Shown piece after piece: positions 9,710 to 19,975 of a stretch of DNA of 33,232 nucleotides. The notes under the pieces are model-generated. The model saw nothing but the letters and a program-made list of their open reading frames with translations. It did no database searches and had not been told where the DNA came from. The translations under genes were made by a program, and so were the position numbers. Numbering within the stretch: position 1 is the first letter of the stretch; each line of letters begins with the position of its first letter. This DNA is from Nemertoderma westbladi (lineage: Eukaryota > Xenacoelomorpha > Nemertodermatida > Nemertodermatidae), in contig JAUCBJ010001664.1 of the NCBI GenBank assembly GCA_032718475.1, positions 1 to 33,232 of the forward strand, written 5' to 3'.

Positions 9710-10949
9710 TTACACTTTGGTACAGGTGCATATTGTAGTACATGGAAGAGCGGCTATAGAGCAACCGCATCGATTGGAAGAACAGGCACTTTCAGATTTG
9801 CAATTACAAGATATAGTTTTAAGGATCGAAATTGGGGCAATGGACGAGACGCCAGGATCCGGTATCAGTTTGTCATTGATCGCCATCCAACCAAACTTGT
9901 TAATAGCCAACAGTGGAGGTGCAGGATCATCAGCAGCTCTACACAAAAGAACTTGCAAACGAGCCCGTTTTACATGTTGTATGGCGGCACTCTATGTGGG
10001 GGGAAGGTTGAATACTTTAGGGTGTTGCTTCTTTGTAGGAATAGCCTATGTCGAAGTTCATTCAGAGTATCCGATATGCCACCACCATAGAGGTGTATAA
10101 TGAACGAGAGGCCTATTTGTAGCCATTCTTCTTCTGTAACATTTGGATCACAGAAAATCTGCAGGGATTCGTGCAACCTACACAGCAATTTGATTACGTT
10201 CTTTTTTCCCTTCCCATATGGATATGATACTGTATCGCAACCAGATAGCGTGTAAAGAAAGGAGACCAGCACACTGATTTCCGAGTTGGATAGCAGTGGT
10301 GTTGATATTTATGATTTTCCCATTAAATCTACGTATGGAGAGTTGAACAGTTGGTTGATATAGCCAGAAGAAGAATACTGCTAGTACGAAAATGTCTGTA
10401 TCATCTGTTGTTATTTGTATATCTCTGATGTTGTCATTATCAGATAACTTTAACATGTAACTAATAATAGTAACATCAGCTTCTTCATATTCGAATATAT
10501 TATTAGAGACCCCAACAAGGTGTAATGATTTATGTGTTGTATAATTAGGGGGCGTTCATAAAGTATGTCACACAAATTTTCCTATTTTTGACCCCCCCCC
10601 CCCCCCTCTTTCACAAAGTGTCACACAAGCTCGACCACCCCACCCCCCGTCACATTAGACAATACGTAATAAGTATACTGAATCTATCACCGGCATCAAG
10701 ATGCCGCCGCTTAGTGCCTTCCTCTTTATGTGGTCTTAAAACACCTTCACGATCTTCATCATCCTCCACTAACCCAGAATCAAACATGTTATCCACACCC
10801 AAGGCAAACATAGTGCATATGTGGTGGGATAACACCCAAATGGTCAACTGTTCTTGGAACAGAGTCTTCCCCTTCAATCCACGAAGTGACTTCCCCTTTC
10901 TTATGTAGGTCTGCTCCCCAAACTGGTCCTTCCAAACAGAGTTGCACAT
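9710..10949 (-). pseudogene. Broken PIN/FEN-like nuclease gene with Cys-rich tail
   Basis: Minus strand, in order. At 10949-10650 a frame contains GLKGKTLFQEQLTIWVLSHH, matching the N-terminal part of a repetitive invertebrate gene family. After a MITE-like interruption, 10520-10250 gives EYEEADVTIISYML and TTDDTDIFVLAV, resembling the acidic metal-binding core of PIN/FEN-type nucleases. After a one-base frameshift near 10250 comes LSGCDTVSYPYGKGKKNV (about 10249-10196), and after another shift the tail 9958-9710 with PLLAINKFGW and a Cys-rich end (CNCKSESACSSNRCGCS, then CTTICTCTK) like CXC modules. I recognise the combination GCDT-YPFGKGK plus Cys-rich tail from uncharacterised multi-copy genes in cnidarians and other invertebrates. 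Nuclease activity is inferred from fold resemblance only. This copy cannot be translated through. Confidence 0.65.
10545..10645. mobile_element. MITE-like insert within the nuclease-like gene
   Basis: GGGGGCGTTCATAAAGTATG followed by TCACACAAATTTT, a C15 tract (10592-10606) and TTTCACAAAGTGTCACAC is a combination I recall from short non-autonomous elements in many invertebrates (CGTTCATAAAGTATGTCAC). It sits between two parts of the nuclease-like gene and is the likely cause of the break. Exact ends and target duplication were not determined. Confidence 0.5.
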
Positions 10950-12376
10950 TTCTTCCTTTTATATTTGTGTATATTATATTGTATTGTATTATATTGTGTA
11001 TATTATTTATTATTTATATTATGATTTTTATAAATTATTTTCTAGAACATAGTCAACATTCTATAATATTTTTTATTCTAGCTTCTATTTATCAATTTAA
11101 AGAAAATTTGAAGAAAATTAAAATTATTTATCAATTAATACTAGCTGTTAAAAAATTTTACTAAAAAACCAAAATATTTTATTTATACTTTTTGCATATT
11201 CTGGAATATTTTAGAAATTTCAATTTAGCTAGATTCATTTTCAAAACAACTAAAACTGCAACCAACCATAAAAAACACTAGCTATGTAAAATACAAAACA
11301 AGTTACGCAATATTATTTTTTGATTTTATAAATAAATGTGCCGCTGTGTGCTGGCATAAAAAATACTAGCTATATCAATTTCAATAAATAAGACTAATGA
11401 CCAATAAAGTGTGTGTGTAAACCAAGTTAAATTACGAGGCGGTAGGCAATATATAAACAAAGCGGTTAACGAAACGGCGGTGAACAATAAATAAAACAAA
11501 CGAGCATAGGCGTAGGCCTACATACAGTTAAAAGATTTGAAAAATATGAGTAATCAAAGCTTTCATATTATAGCTAAGTATACTGCAATTACAGTTATTC
11601 AGATACAGATATACGTAGTTGTTTATCTCTGTTCTAGAACACTTAATTTAATTACTCCAGTAACAAACGTTATAATTTAATGTAATTTTTGGAATAGGTT
11701 GACTAATTTGCACTTGTATTTTATGCTGTAAAAAAAATTCCCCAAGGTATCCCAACCACCCGGTGAATATTTACATTATTATTATCAGGGAAGACATTGA
11801 GAAAATAAAATTGCGTGATGACCCAAGTTCACGGTCCTCCCTTGAGCTCTATTGAGTGTCAACTGGACTATATTAATTATTTAAGGGGGTACAATTAAGT
11901 TCACTGTATAAAAATAGCATAGGTCGATTCGCCATGTTTCATTCCCACAAAGTTGTTATTTAATTTGAGTGTTTAATATAAAGATGTATGGTGATTTATT
12001 GATTAAAAATTAAAATAGTGTATAATATGCAATATTCGCCCAAGCAGGGTCTAATCTGCCCCATGTTAGTGAATGGGGAAGGATTTTTATCCATATCATG
12101 CAATGTTAATGTAATTATAATTATTGAACTCCAGTTAGCTGAGGTAGCAAGTAAATCCAATGGTTGGGGTGGGGTGTCTATATAGAGGGTTTTCTTATAG
12201 CCATCAAGGGATAAATATTGGCTTCTGCATTGGAGATAACAGCCAATCAGATCACTCCTAGCATTACGAAATAAACAAATGCAGTTGTTACAGATTATTA
12301 TTAACTATTCCCGCTTGACAGCCTTTCGCTGACAACAAACAAACAGACATTCATAATTTTATAGATAGAGAAGATA
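10950..12376. other. Long AT-rich intergenic stretch
   Basis: About 1.4 kb of strongly AT-rich sequence with ATT/TTA simple runs (10970-11040). I see no coding frame beyond chance, no tRNA-like element and no strong repeat. One TAGGCCTA palindrome is at 11513-11520. Confidence 0.6.
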
Positions 12377-12445
12377 GCATAATAATGCTACTGGATTGTG
12401 TTTAATTGTGTTACTTAATTGTATTTCCATATTGGTGTTATCTAA
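12377..12445 (+). repeat. Dispersed ATGCTACTNGATTGTG repeat, third copy
   Basis: AGCATAATAATGCTACTGG, then ATTGTGTTTAATTGTGTTAC and GGTGTTATCTA repeat the arrangement at 8680-8825. Non-coding. Confidence 0.65.
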
Positions 12446-13011
12446 GCATATGTAATTGGATATCTGCTTATGTTATCCTATATGTTAATATGATATCCAT
12501 CAAACTATCACTTTTATTCAAGCAACAGCAACAGCCTTCTTTTATCAAACAAGAAGATCTTGTTTCAATAGAAAGTCTTTGTTATAAAAAAGCCTTTTCA
12601 AGCTCTTTGTTCTTTTTATAATCAAACTGCCACTTTTAGTCAAGTAACAGCCATTCTTATACCAAACAAGAAGATATTTTCAAAAAAGAAGGCCATCTTA
12701 AAATAATTAAACAACCACTTATTCATTTTATAACTGCAGGTTTGATAAGCAAATATAATCCTAATAAGCGGTGGTTTATTTGGAATTTTTTAACTAAGTT
12801 AACCAGTTACTTCTTTCAGTGTGGCTTCCCTTCAGTGCATTGTTAATTCTAGTCTACTGAAAGAGGACTTCCTTGCATGTGAATTCCGAAATTCTGAAAT
12901 TAGGCTCTACCATTACAGAATTAGGCCTACTTTTACCCATATAGATAGATATTTAATTGGCCCACTGCCCTAATACAGGCAGTACTATCAGACTATATTA
13001 ATGCAGTACTA
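12446..13011. other. Non-coding stretch upstream of the SAM-like gene
   Basis: AT-rich. A loose duplication is visible: ATCAAACTATCACTTTTATT (12500-12519) with AAGCAACAGC, and ATCAAACTGCCACTTTTAGT (12621-12640) with AAGTAACAGC; each is followed by CAAACAAGAAGAT. No coding frame is supported. Confidence 0.5.
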
Positions 13012-13965
13012 ATGGAGGATACTGGAGGATTATGTTTGTTCTTTAGCGAGGAGCAATTAGAGAAAATGAGCAGTGATAAGATCAATGAGGATGTATTGCT
13101 TCTTCTAGATGACACTCAGCTACGAAGTTATTTACCTGCTTATGGTGATCATTTGGTGGCGACTTCCTATTGTAGGTTGTGCCAAAAAAATAACCAGTCG
13201 AATGGAGGTAAGACACCTTTGGCTACAGGAACCAGTAACAATAATGATACCGGTAGCAATAGTGCCTTAGAACGGGTAAGGGGGCGCTTGCATAGGAAAC
13301 ATAAGGCTGAGTCAGAAAGTGATAGTGGGCAAGCAGGGAATGCAGTTAAGAAAACGAGACAATTTCAATTAGGTTAGATGCATTACTCCAAATCAAACAA
13401 AGAATATAAAACTGTTCACACTGTGTCAGGTGGTGGCACTAGAGTTTTGGATTTAAAGAAGGAGACGACAACTTCAGAAATTTTAGAATTAGGTAAGGGT
13501 TTGTTCTTTCCAAACGGCCTATCCTGTAAAGTAGCAATCACTGATTTCACTGTTGGTTTACAGGATTATGCATGTAATTCTATAGTTGACATGAATGGTA
13601 TTGCTCATATTTTAAAGGAAACAATGTTGAAGCAGTTAAGATTATACATATGCTCAAAGGCTAAGACTACTCAACCAACTTGTCTCCAACTTCCTCCCAA
13701 CAACTTACCAACCAACCTTCTACTTCCTCCCAACAACATACCATTCCACGTTCTACTCAACCAACTTGTCCAACTTACTCCCAACAACTCACCTTCTACT
13801 TCCTCAAAAACAACATACCATCTCACCTTCTACTCAACCTACTTGTTCAACTTCCTCCCAAGTCCCAACAACATACCATCTCACCTTCTACTCAACCAAC
13901 TTGTCCAACTTCCTCCCAAGTCCCAACAACATACCATCGTTTGGACTGTGAGGATGAGGATATTA
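13012..13965 (+). pseudogene. Broken SAM-like gene of a repetitive metazoan family
   Basis: The start ATG at 13012 opens a 121-codon frame with FFSEEQLEKMSSDKI, then LLLLDDTQLRSYLPAYGD, the helical SAM-like start of a repetitive gene family seen in cnidarians, sponges and fish, sometimes linked to HECT ubiquitin ligases (family recollection). A basic, Ser-rich linker follows. TAG at 13375-13377 falls where the family usually has Trp, and the same frame continues at once with MHYSKSNKEYKTVHTVSGGG and GKGLFFPNGLS, the second conserved module. The frame then enters the minisatellite at 13669-13940 and emerges, in another frame, into DCEDEDIIDIT, the expected acidic segment. No HECT domain follows. 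Lesions: one nonsense codon, one frameshift and a linker repeat expansion. The N-terminal half is well preserved, which suggests recent decay or a recent insertion. Confidence 0.65.
13669..13940 (+). repeat. Minisatellite in the linker of the SAM-like gene
   Basis: About five imperfect units of roughly 50-58 bp are built from CCAACTTGTCCAACTTCC, TCCCAACAACATACCAT and CACCTTCTACTCAAC. The top strand is nearly free of G. One frame repeats STQPTCPTSSQVPTTYH, so the array probably arose by expansion of a Thr/Pro/Ser linker. Confidence 0.85.
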
Positions 13966-14399
13966 TTGATATAACTATATATATATATAACTATATATCA
14001 GGCAAACTATGAACAGCAAAGATATGATGAACTGACGAACTGGGTAGGCCCTATACACTTACCAGTAGTTATGTATGAATGACTGACTGACTGAATAGAC
14101 TTGCAAATGACTTGAAAGACCCTACTCTATTAATAAAGGAATGTGCACAATATAAACGGTATTTTCTAACTACTGATACGCGATACAAAAAAACTAACAA
14201 CTATTACTGTACAAAAATATATAAATTCGTATATTACTTAACTACTGTAGCACCATATTTTATTTAAACTACCCTAATACTGTAACCAAATAAGAACTTT
14301 AAAGCACAAAATATTGATTTATTTCATTTTATACTGTACAACTTACAAAGCTACTACCCCCTAAGCTCCTACTAACACTCCAAATTTTTTCCTAAGAAT
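13966..14399. other. AT-rich spacer with short simple repeats
   Basis: Contains (TA)n at about 13972-13990 and a GACT run (about 14078-14093). No coding frame is supported. Confidence 0.5.
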
Positions 14400-15392
14400 G
14401 AATTTTGAATTTAGACATAACCCTTGTCAGAACTGTTGAAACTTCTATAGATATTATTTTATTTAAAACTGAGACCTATTCCTTTTAATTAGTAAACTTT
14501 CAAAGATTTTCCTTATAAATTATTATTTTCTCTAGAATAGACTATCTGTGCTTGATCAAACTTAGGAATATGCCCCGTTTCTACAGTATGAGCTGCTAGT
14601 TATTATCTTTTATGTGTTCCGTCTGATGAATGTCTAACTAATCTAGTGTTGACTATATGCTTTGATTCACCAACATACATATGACCACACGAACATGAAA
14701 TTGAGTAAATTACACCTCTTGCTTCTATCTTCTGGGTTTGCAGTAACCCTTACATAGTTTTGATCTAAGACTAACTAACTAACCCCTGGTTAGAAATATG
14801 TATCTACATTATATTTCCTACAAACAGACTCTAGAGACTCAGTTAATCCTTGAACATATGGAAGTGGAATTTTTATATAACTTTTCTTAGGTAAATTCCT
14901 GTCATCAGGTTTATTATTGTACTTCATATTATTAACTTTATACATGGAGTTAGGAATAATACGTGTAGGATAACCATTGGCACAAAGTATTCTACTGTAT
15001 TCTGATTGATGATATGAGCTACTACCATCAGTTCACAGCGTATTGCAACTAAGACCTAAGGTTTTTTCTATCCCTGACTTTATTCTAGGATGATAGTTGC
15101 CTGCATAATTCATATATCTATTTGAATGAGTAGGTTTCTTATATATGGTAGATTTATAAGTTCCATCGTTTGTTTGTGTAATTAGGGTGTTGAGATGTGG
15201 TTATTTATTGTTTAATGATTTTTCTAACGTAAACTGAGTATTTGGGTTGAGAGAGTTAATATTCGTTAGTAAACTATCTAATTCTGCTGCCTTTACTAAT
15301 ATCCAAACATCATCTACATACAAACTATCTAATTCTGCTGCCTTTACTAATATCCAAACAACATCTACATCTACAATAGTTTTGGCCATGTT
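14400..15392 (-). pseudogene. Penelope-like element remnant: RT end plus GIY-YIG endonuclease
   Basis: Minus strand. The RT catalytic motif appears as YVDDVWILVKAAELDSL (15321-15271), followed by NPNTQFTLEKSLNNK (to about 15204) and, after a frameshift, IYKKPTHSNRYMNYAGNYHP and IKSGIEKTLGL (about 15150-15060), the standard block after the RT palm in Penelope-like elements. Further down are PLPYVQGLTESLESVCRKYN (about 14860-14800) and the endonuclease GVIYSISCSCGHMYVGESK (about 14718-14660), where GVIY and YVG stand for the GIY and YIG motifs and a C-x-C pair lies between them. The end (LAAHTVETGHIPKFD) reaches about 14560. RT plus C-terminal GIY-YIG is diagnostic of Penelope-like elements. 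Several stops and frameshifts inactivate it, and a 51-bp tandem duplication lies across the YVDD box. Confidence 0.85.
15271..15372 (-). repeat. 51-bp tandem duplication across the RT catalytic motif
   Basis: 15271-15321 and 15322-15372 are nearly identical 51-bp units (AAACTATCTAATTCTGCTGC...). The length is 17 codons, so the reading frame is kept and the segment VWILVKAAELDSL is encoded twice. In the outer copy the second Asp of the catalytic box has become Val (VDVVWIL). Confidence 0.9.
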
Positions 15393-16031
15393 GATGCCTT
15401 GTGTATGTTTCATATAACTTGTATCCATAGCAATTGATCCAGGTCTACGGTTATGCACTTCTTCAGTATTGTTTATGGTGACGAGAACATTCCCTTCTAA
15501 GTCATCCCATGGTTCCTTGGCCATTTCCATGATATCTACTTCTCCATTATTTGGTCTCAGCAGAAGCCCTGTATGATAGTATTCGAATATGTCCATTCCT
15601 GTTGGTAATTGCTGGAACGCGACTTTACAGCCGGATACGTACAGGGCCAGATCACTGACATCCACGTTTTCAGCAAAGGCAGCTTAAATGAGGCGGGATT
15701 ATTGAAGTTTGTAAACTTCCCTCACCAAGAAGTATGGATGGCCAGTTCTTGAATCAACCTGTTTTACATCATAGTTGTTCTCGTCATTATTAAATATGTT
15801 TCGCATTTCTATACCAATCAGTCTTTTAATTCGGTAGTTTCAAAACGTAGGCAGTCCAGTGAATAGATAAAACGGATATTCTTGTGACATTATCTCGTCT
15901 AGAGAGATCTCACTATCATCATCATACTCAAACAGAGTAGACAAGCAAATTCTCACTGAATTGCATACGGTGTTCATATTGAACTTAAAATATTGAAGGT
16001 ATAACAAACTGTAGTAGCTAGTGGTGCTCAA
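15393..16031 (-). pseudogene. Unidentified coding trace fused upstream of the Penelope-like remnant
   Basis: Minus-strand frames from 16031 down to about 15393 read as protein. First YDDDSEISLDEIMSQ and EYPFYLFTGLPTF (to 15840); then, in another frame, RIKRLIGIEMRNIFNNDENN and SRTGHPYFLVREVYKLQ (about 15830-15705); then DVSDLALYVSG, LPTGMDIFEYYHTGLLLRP and EVDIMEMAKEPWDDLEGN (15665-15490), ending near DTSYMKHTQGIN (about 15400). Acidic and aromatic residues and regular hydrophobic spacing argue for former coding. I do not recognise the family. It runs straight into the duplicated RT segment in the same frame, so it may be an exon or element cut by the Penelope-like insertion. No function is claimed. 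Confidence 0.45.
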
Positions 16032-16348
16032 TGTACCTTTAACATATTAATGAATGAAGTATATTCTGGAATTTTTAGATAATCCAATAAAACTGTCCAA
16101 ATATAAAAGTAGCCGAAATGTGCGTTGATTTTGGGCAAAATGTCCTTTTTGTCCCCTTTTTTTCGGAGAAACAAGTGAAAGTCGAAGCTATATTTTTGAA
16201 ATCGAAAACCATCTTCTTGCTCATGAACCAAGACACTTGCAACAAATTATGTCATCAAATCATCCAATGTATTGGTAGCATGGAAAAATCCCTGGCTCTA
16301 TGTTATAGAACAAACATATATAAGTTGGCCAATATTGGGCTTAAGGGA

Positions 16349-16371
16349 GGGGGGGGGGGGGGGGGGGGGGG
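16349..16371. repeat. G23 homopolymer tract
   Basis: An uninterrupted run of 23 G, followed by GTCACC and an imperfect CACCTCCAG/TTGGAGGT inverted repeat. One of eight long C or G tracts in this AT-rich window. Confidence 0.9.
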
Positions 16372-16873
16372 TCACCTTTTGGAGACACCTCCAGTTTTTG
16401 GAGGTTTAAAAGAGTTTATATTGTAAAAATGCACTGAAATTATACATATCGTCCCTTTCATTTTGAAACCACATATATGCCATTTTTGCCGAAATGGAGA
16501 TTGCTGTATTTCTTTATGTTAAAATGTATTCCGAATCCGATTAACTCACTTAGAAGGCCATGCTCCCACGTATAACTGAGATATTTATCGTTTTAAAATT
16601 TTGCATAGACCGCATGATAAAGAATTATTTTTTTAAAACAACCTATATAATACATTTTACTATTATAAGAAGAGTAAGCCCGGGAAACGTTAATATAAAA
16701 TAGGAAACAACGAATCAGGAGCTAGAATTGTTGTTTATTATGATAGAGGGAGATTTGATTTATATTTTTAGAACTTAATAATCGAATTTGTCTTAAGGGT
16801 TTTAATGCTTTTTGAGTAATCATTGTAAAATATGTAATATTTTTTTTGAAACAACCTATATCCATAGGGGTAA

Positions 16874-16892
16874 AAACACAAAAAAGTGCCCA
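16874..16892 (+). repeat. Left inverted-repeat core (19 bp exact)
   Basis: AAACACAAAAAAGTGCCCA, the exact reverse complement of 21422-21440. It is preceded by CCATAGGGGTAA, and the partner arm has a related TATAGGGTG word at the same place. Confidence 0.85.
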
Positions 16893-17012
16893 AAGGTTAG
16901 TTAACTTTTTCAAATTTTTTGTCATTCGTAAGCTCTTGAGCTGGCGATTTTAATGAAGTCAATTAGCGAGCATAAGGACTCCACTGGTGAATGTTTTAGG
17001 GCAAAAACTGTT

Positions 17013-17062
17013 GTCCACCCTGTAATAATGTGTCCACCCTGTAATCCAGTTACATGGTGGAC
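17013..17062. repeat. Left subterminal motif cluster
   Basis: GTCCACCCTGTAA occurs at 17013-17025 and 17032-17044, and TTACATGGTGGAC in the opposite orientation at 17050-17062. The same motif family is found at the other side of the transposase (20541-20864). Likely transposase-binding sites (inference). Confidence 0.75.
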
Positions 17063-17140
17063 ATTTAGTCGACACATTGCATTGCATGTCAATATAATTG
17101 TACATTCTTTAGCTTACATTATCTTTTGCGAAATGGCCCA

Positions 17141-17153
17141 CCCCCCCCCCCCC
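17141..17153. repeat. C13 homopolymer tract
   Basis: Thirteen consecutive C, inside the left part of the HGKG-type element. Confidence 0.85.
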
Positions 17154-17385
17154 AGTAATTGGAAATTTATAAATACCATATAATATGTATAATTATTACT
17201 GCTGCATTGAGATGTTGCCCGCCCATTAACAAGTTCCAATTATAATAGTCCTACCAGATTAACTATTACCAGTATCGTAAGTTTTTAACAGATTAATTAT
17301 TTAGCGGTACTGTACAATAAGTTTTATTCACAGCACTCAAGAAATAGTTCAGAACCATACAGTTATTCAGTAATCTCCTAGACAC

Positions 17386-19420
17386 CTATTCGTGGATATC
17401 AAACCCCAGAAATGGTGCATCATAGCCAGAACCCTTCCCTTCAACTACTTCTTCTGTCATCTCCATCGAGCAGTTTTCCTCAATATCTGCAATAGGAATT
17501 AAGTTCAATGGGCGGATCTCCCCATGAATGAAACATCGTAGCTCACACGCAGGCCCACATGAAGTAGTCTTCAGGACAATGCGACTATTAGTTGAATCGA
17601 AGAGTATTTCATGGCATTTGCCAATGCCAATAATAGCAGCTAGAGGTGGAATCAACTTTTCCTCTGCCTTCAAAATGTCTGAAGTTGTGTAGGTTAATAT
17701 AGTTGTCCTAACCCGAGTATTTAAAATATTAACTAGAGTATCGAAGTCTGGTGTCGGGCTTGAAACATTCATTCCTATAATTGTATCCACTGTACGTTTC
17801 AATGTTCCACCGACCCCGTCGAAGGCCCCTTACCGTGCCCAGCTTCTAAATAAATCCATCGTAGTAAAATACCTTTATCCTGAGCATAACTTTGAAAAAG
17901 ATTCACGATGAATCGATTCCGATATTGAGCCGTAGGTGAATCAGAAATTATTGTAATCGCATTGAACTTTTTGTTTTTCAGCTCTTGTTCAAGAAATTCG
18001 CACACGCTGGCAAATACTGCTGGGGCTCGGTGGTTTGTGTCAAGACTGAGGGCAGCAAAGGATTTCCCAGCAGATTCAGACTCACCTTTCCAGGACATAA
18101 TTGGATGTAAGGAAATACTCTCTTGAGAATAATAGGCACTATGAATTTCTGCAGGGTGTGGGACCTTATAGTTCTCACTCCAATCTATTTGAACTATCAT
18201 ACTGTCAACAGCACACCTCTTCTTAGCATCTTTGACAGCCCGAAATTGGCAGATTACACGTTCGATGTGCTCCTTTAACTCAGCTAATTCCTCCAACAGA
18301 ATGGGAATAAATGATCCTAAGCGTAGTTGCCTATCCACCTTTCGCCAGGTCTTCTTGCCATCAACTTCTTGTTGCACCCAAGACTGAACATTAATCATAG
18401 CTCGGTCGGAACTTCCTGACAACACAACTCATCAGCTGAGGTACCTTGTGGAAGCAACTTTGAATTTATGAGGCTTTCCACCATCAACTGAGGATTAATG
18501 CAGCGCACACAAAGACAAGTCCCCCAGTCACTAGCTTTCGGAGCGATAATACCTTTCGGCCAATACCTACAGAATATGCTATAACTACATATTCCATCAC
18601 ATTCTAATTCAAACCTAGCATGGATTACCTTCAGGTATTCAATACAATATCTAAGAGGTGCTTTATGTGAAGTGGATCCAACTTTCTCAACCACGAAACT
18701 TTTCCGCTTGTCTGGACATTCACGAGACACACTATCCTGTCTTGCAAAGGCTTCAATAGCACCCTGCAGGTCATCTTTCGCATCCTGAAGAAGTTTCCTT
18801 TGAACCAAGCGGTAACGGCAACCAAGTCCACGTAAAGTGGAAAGTGTTGATCTGTCAGATGAGGACACAATCTTTTTTTTCGTTCTAGGGGTTAAAGTTT
18901 GCAAGGAGTGTAGAGGTGGGGGGGTTGAGGGTGTTAAACGCTGGCTTTGGGTTTGCTTGCTGACTTGTTTTATTTTTCTCTTAAGTGCTCGGTTGTTGGA
19001 TTTGAGTGCTTTTATCTGATTTTTCATAGCTACCAAGGTATTCCTATGTTTGGCCATATTTTTCTTTCGAATAAGACGACCAATAAGTGCCTGCCGGGAT
19101 TGCTTCTCTGGGGGGAGATTATTTTCGGCTGGTTATAACGCCCTAACCTTCCTCTTGTTCCTGTACTTTTGTTTTTTTGATCCGTTCCCTGGATCTATTT
19201 TCCTCAATGACCTTATTTTGATGTTTAACTTGTTCCTGTGTTTTAGAACGGTCAGATTGATTGATACCTAGACGTTTACAATGTCTCTCTCTTTCCTTAA
19301 TTCTCTCCCGTTCTCTAAATGCTGCATGCCCTCCCTCGTTTCTAACCTTTTCCCTGTGGCGTCTAACAGCAGCAGCATTGCGAGACTTAGCAAGGTCCCT
19401 CTTCTGTTAAAAATAGAGTT
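17386..19420 (-). pseudogene. HGKG-type DDE-like transposase, copy 2
   Basis: Minus strand. Upstream part 19418-19137: a very basic, charged helical segment with KRDLAKSRNAAAVRRHREK and EREIKER-like repeats, preceded by a splice-acceptor-like TTTTTAACAG. After a frameshift, 19130-18395 has a Lys/Arg coiled stretch (KSNNRALKRKIKQ), EAFARQDSVSRECPDKRK, a Cys motif CLCVRCINP and a final frameshift near 18410. Then 18425-17799 holds QIDWSENY (D codon 18183-18185), SAYYSQESISLHP, ISDSPTAQYRN (D codon 17940-17942) and YLEAGHGKG (E codon 17844-17846). A one-base loss in the G run shifts the frame, and GTLKRTVDTIIG follows (from 17810). The last frame ends at 17386 with a Cys pair, SCGPACELRC. Each motif has a counterpart in the copy at 1695-3600, but the sequences are very divergent. 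DDE function is inferred from conserved acidic residues and spacing. Confidence 0.75.
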
Positions 19421-19975
19421 CCCCCCCTGGAACTAAAGCATCCTGATTTTTTTCTTTGCCATCTTTCACTTAAAATTACAGATTTCCAAACACACAAATC
19501 ACGTGCAGTAGGCCTATAAGTATAATAAGCAGTGCAGAACAGATAAACCAGAAACTTTCCTTTTTAAAACAAAACATAAATAAATAAAATAATAAATATA
19601 TAAATAAAATAAATAAATATATAATGAATGCCATAGAATAATAATACAATTGCAAATCAAGATAAATATTTGTATTAAAAATACATTGCATGCAACCATA
19701 GGCTATGGTAAATCTAAGTAAAGCTATTAAATTTATGCAATAAAATCTAAAAATAACTACGGGTATCTGGGATGGGAAACTTGAGGCAAACCCCCTCCCG
19801 GCGAATTACTATAGGCCTATCTTCTGAACGAATAAAAACAATTACCTATTAGTGGTAACAATAATCGAAGGCCAAAACAAGATACTAAAATCAATGGATA
19901 TACTATTGTGTGTCTATAAATATAATGTACAATAATGTAATGTACAGTACAGTAATATAATGTATAATAATTGCA
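19421..19975. other. AT-rich spacer upstream of transposase copy 2
   Basis: A TAAATA-rich simple stretch lies at 19570-19625. TAGGCCTA palindromes are at 19509-19516 and 19812-19819. Open frames here are low-complexity and not supported. If the splice-acceptor-like site at about 19411-19420 is used, an upstream exon may lie in this region, but I cannot identify one. Confidence 0.45.

Noticed and set aside
9698-10100. Two plus-strand ORFs of about 130 codons
   Set aside because: They are opposite the Cys-rich tail and GCDT motif of the minus-strand nuclease-like gene.
11395-11500. Possible tRNA-like stretch (GTTAAATTACGAGGCGGTAGG)
   Set aside because: No acceptor stem, no GGTTCRA T-arm and no cloverleaf could be drawn.
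16118-16426. Plus-strand ORF ending in poly-Gly, and its minus-strand partner at 16028-16231
   Set aside because: No recognisable motif; the Gly run comes from the G23 tract. The minus partner is also low complexity.
19476-19699. Minus-strand hydrophobic ORFs rich in Ile, Leu, Phe and Tyr
   Set aside because: Produced by TAAATA-type simple sequence; not a membrane protein gene on this evidence.
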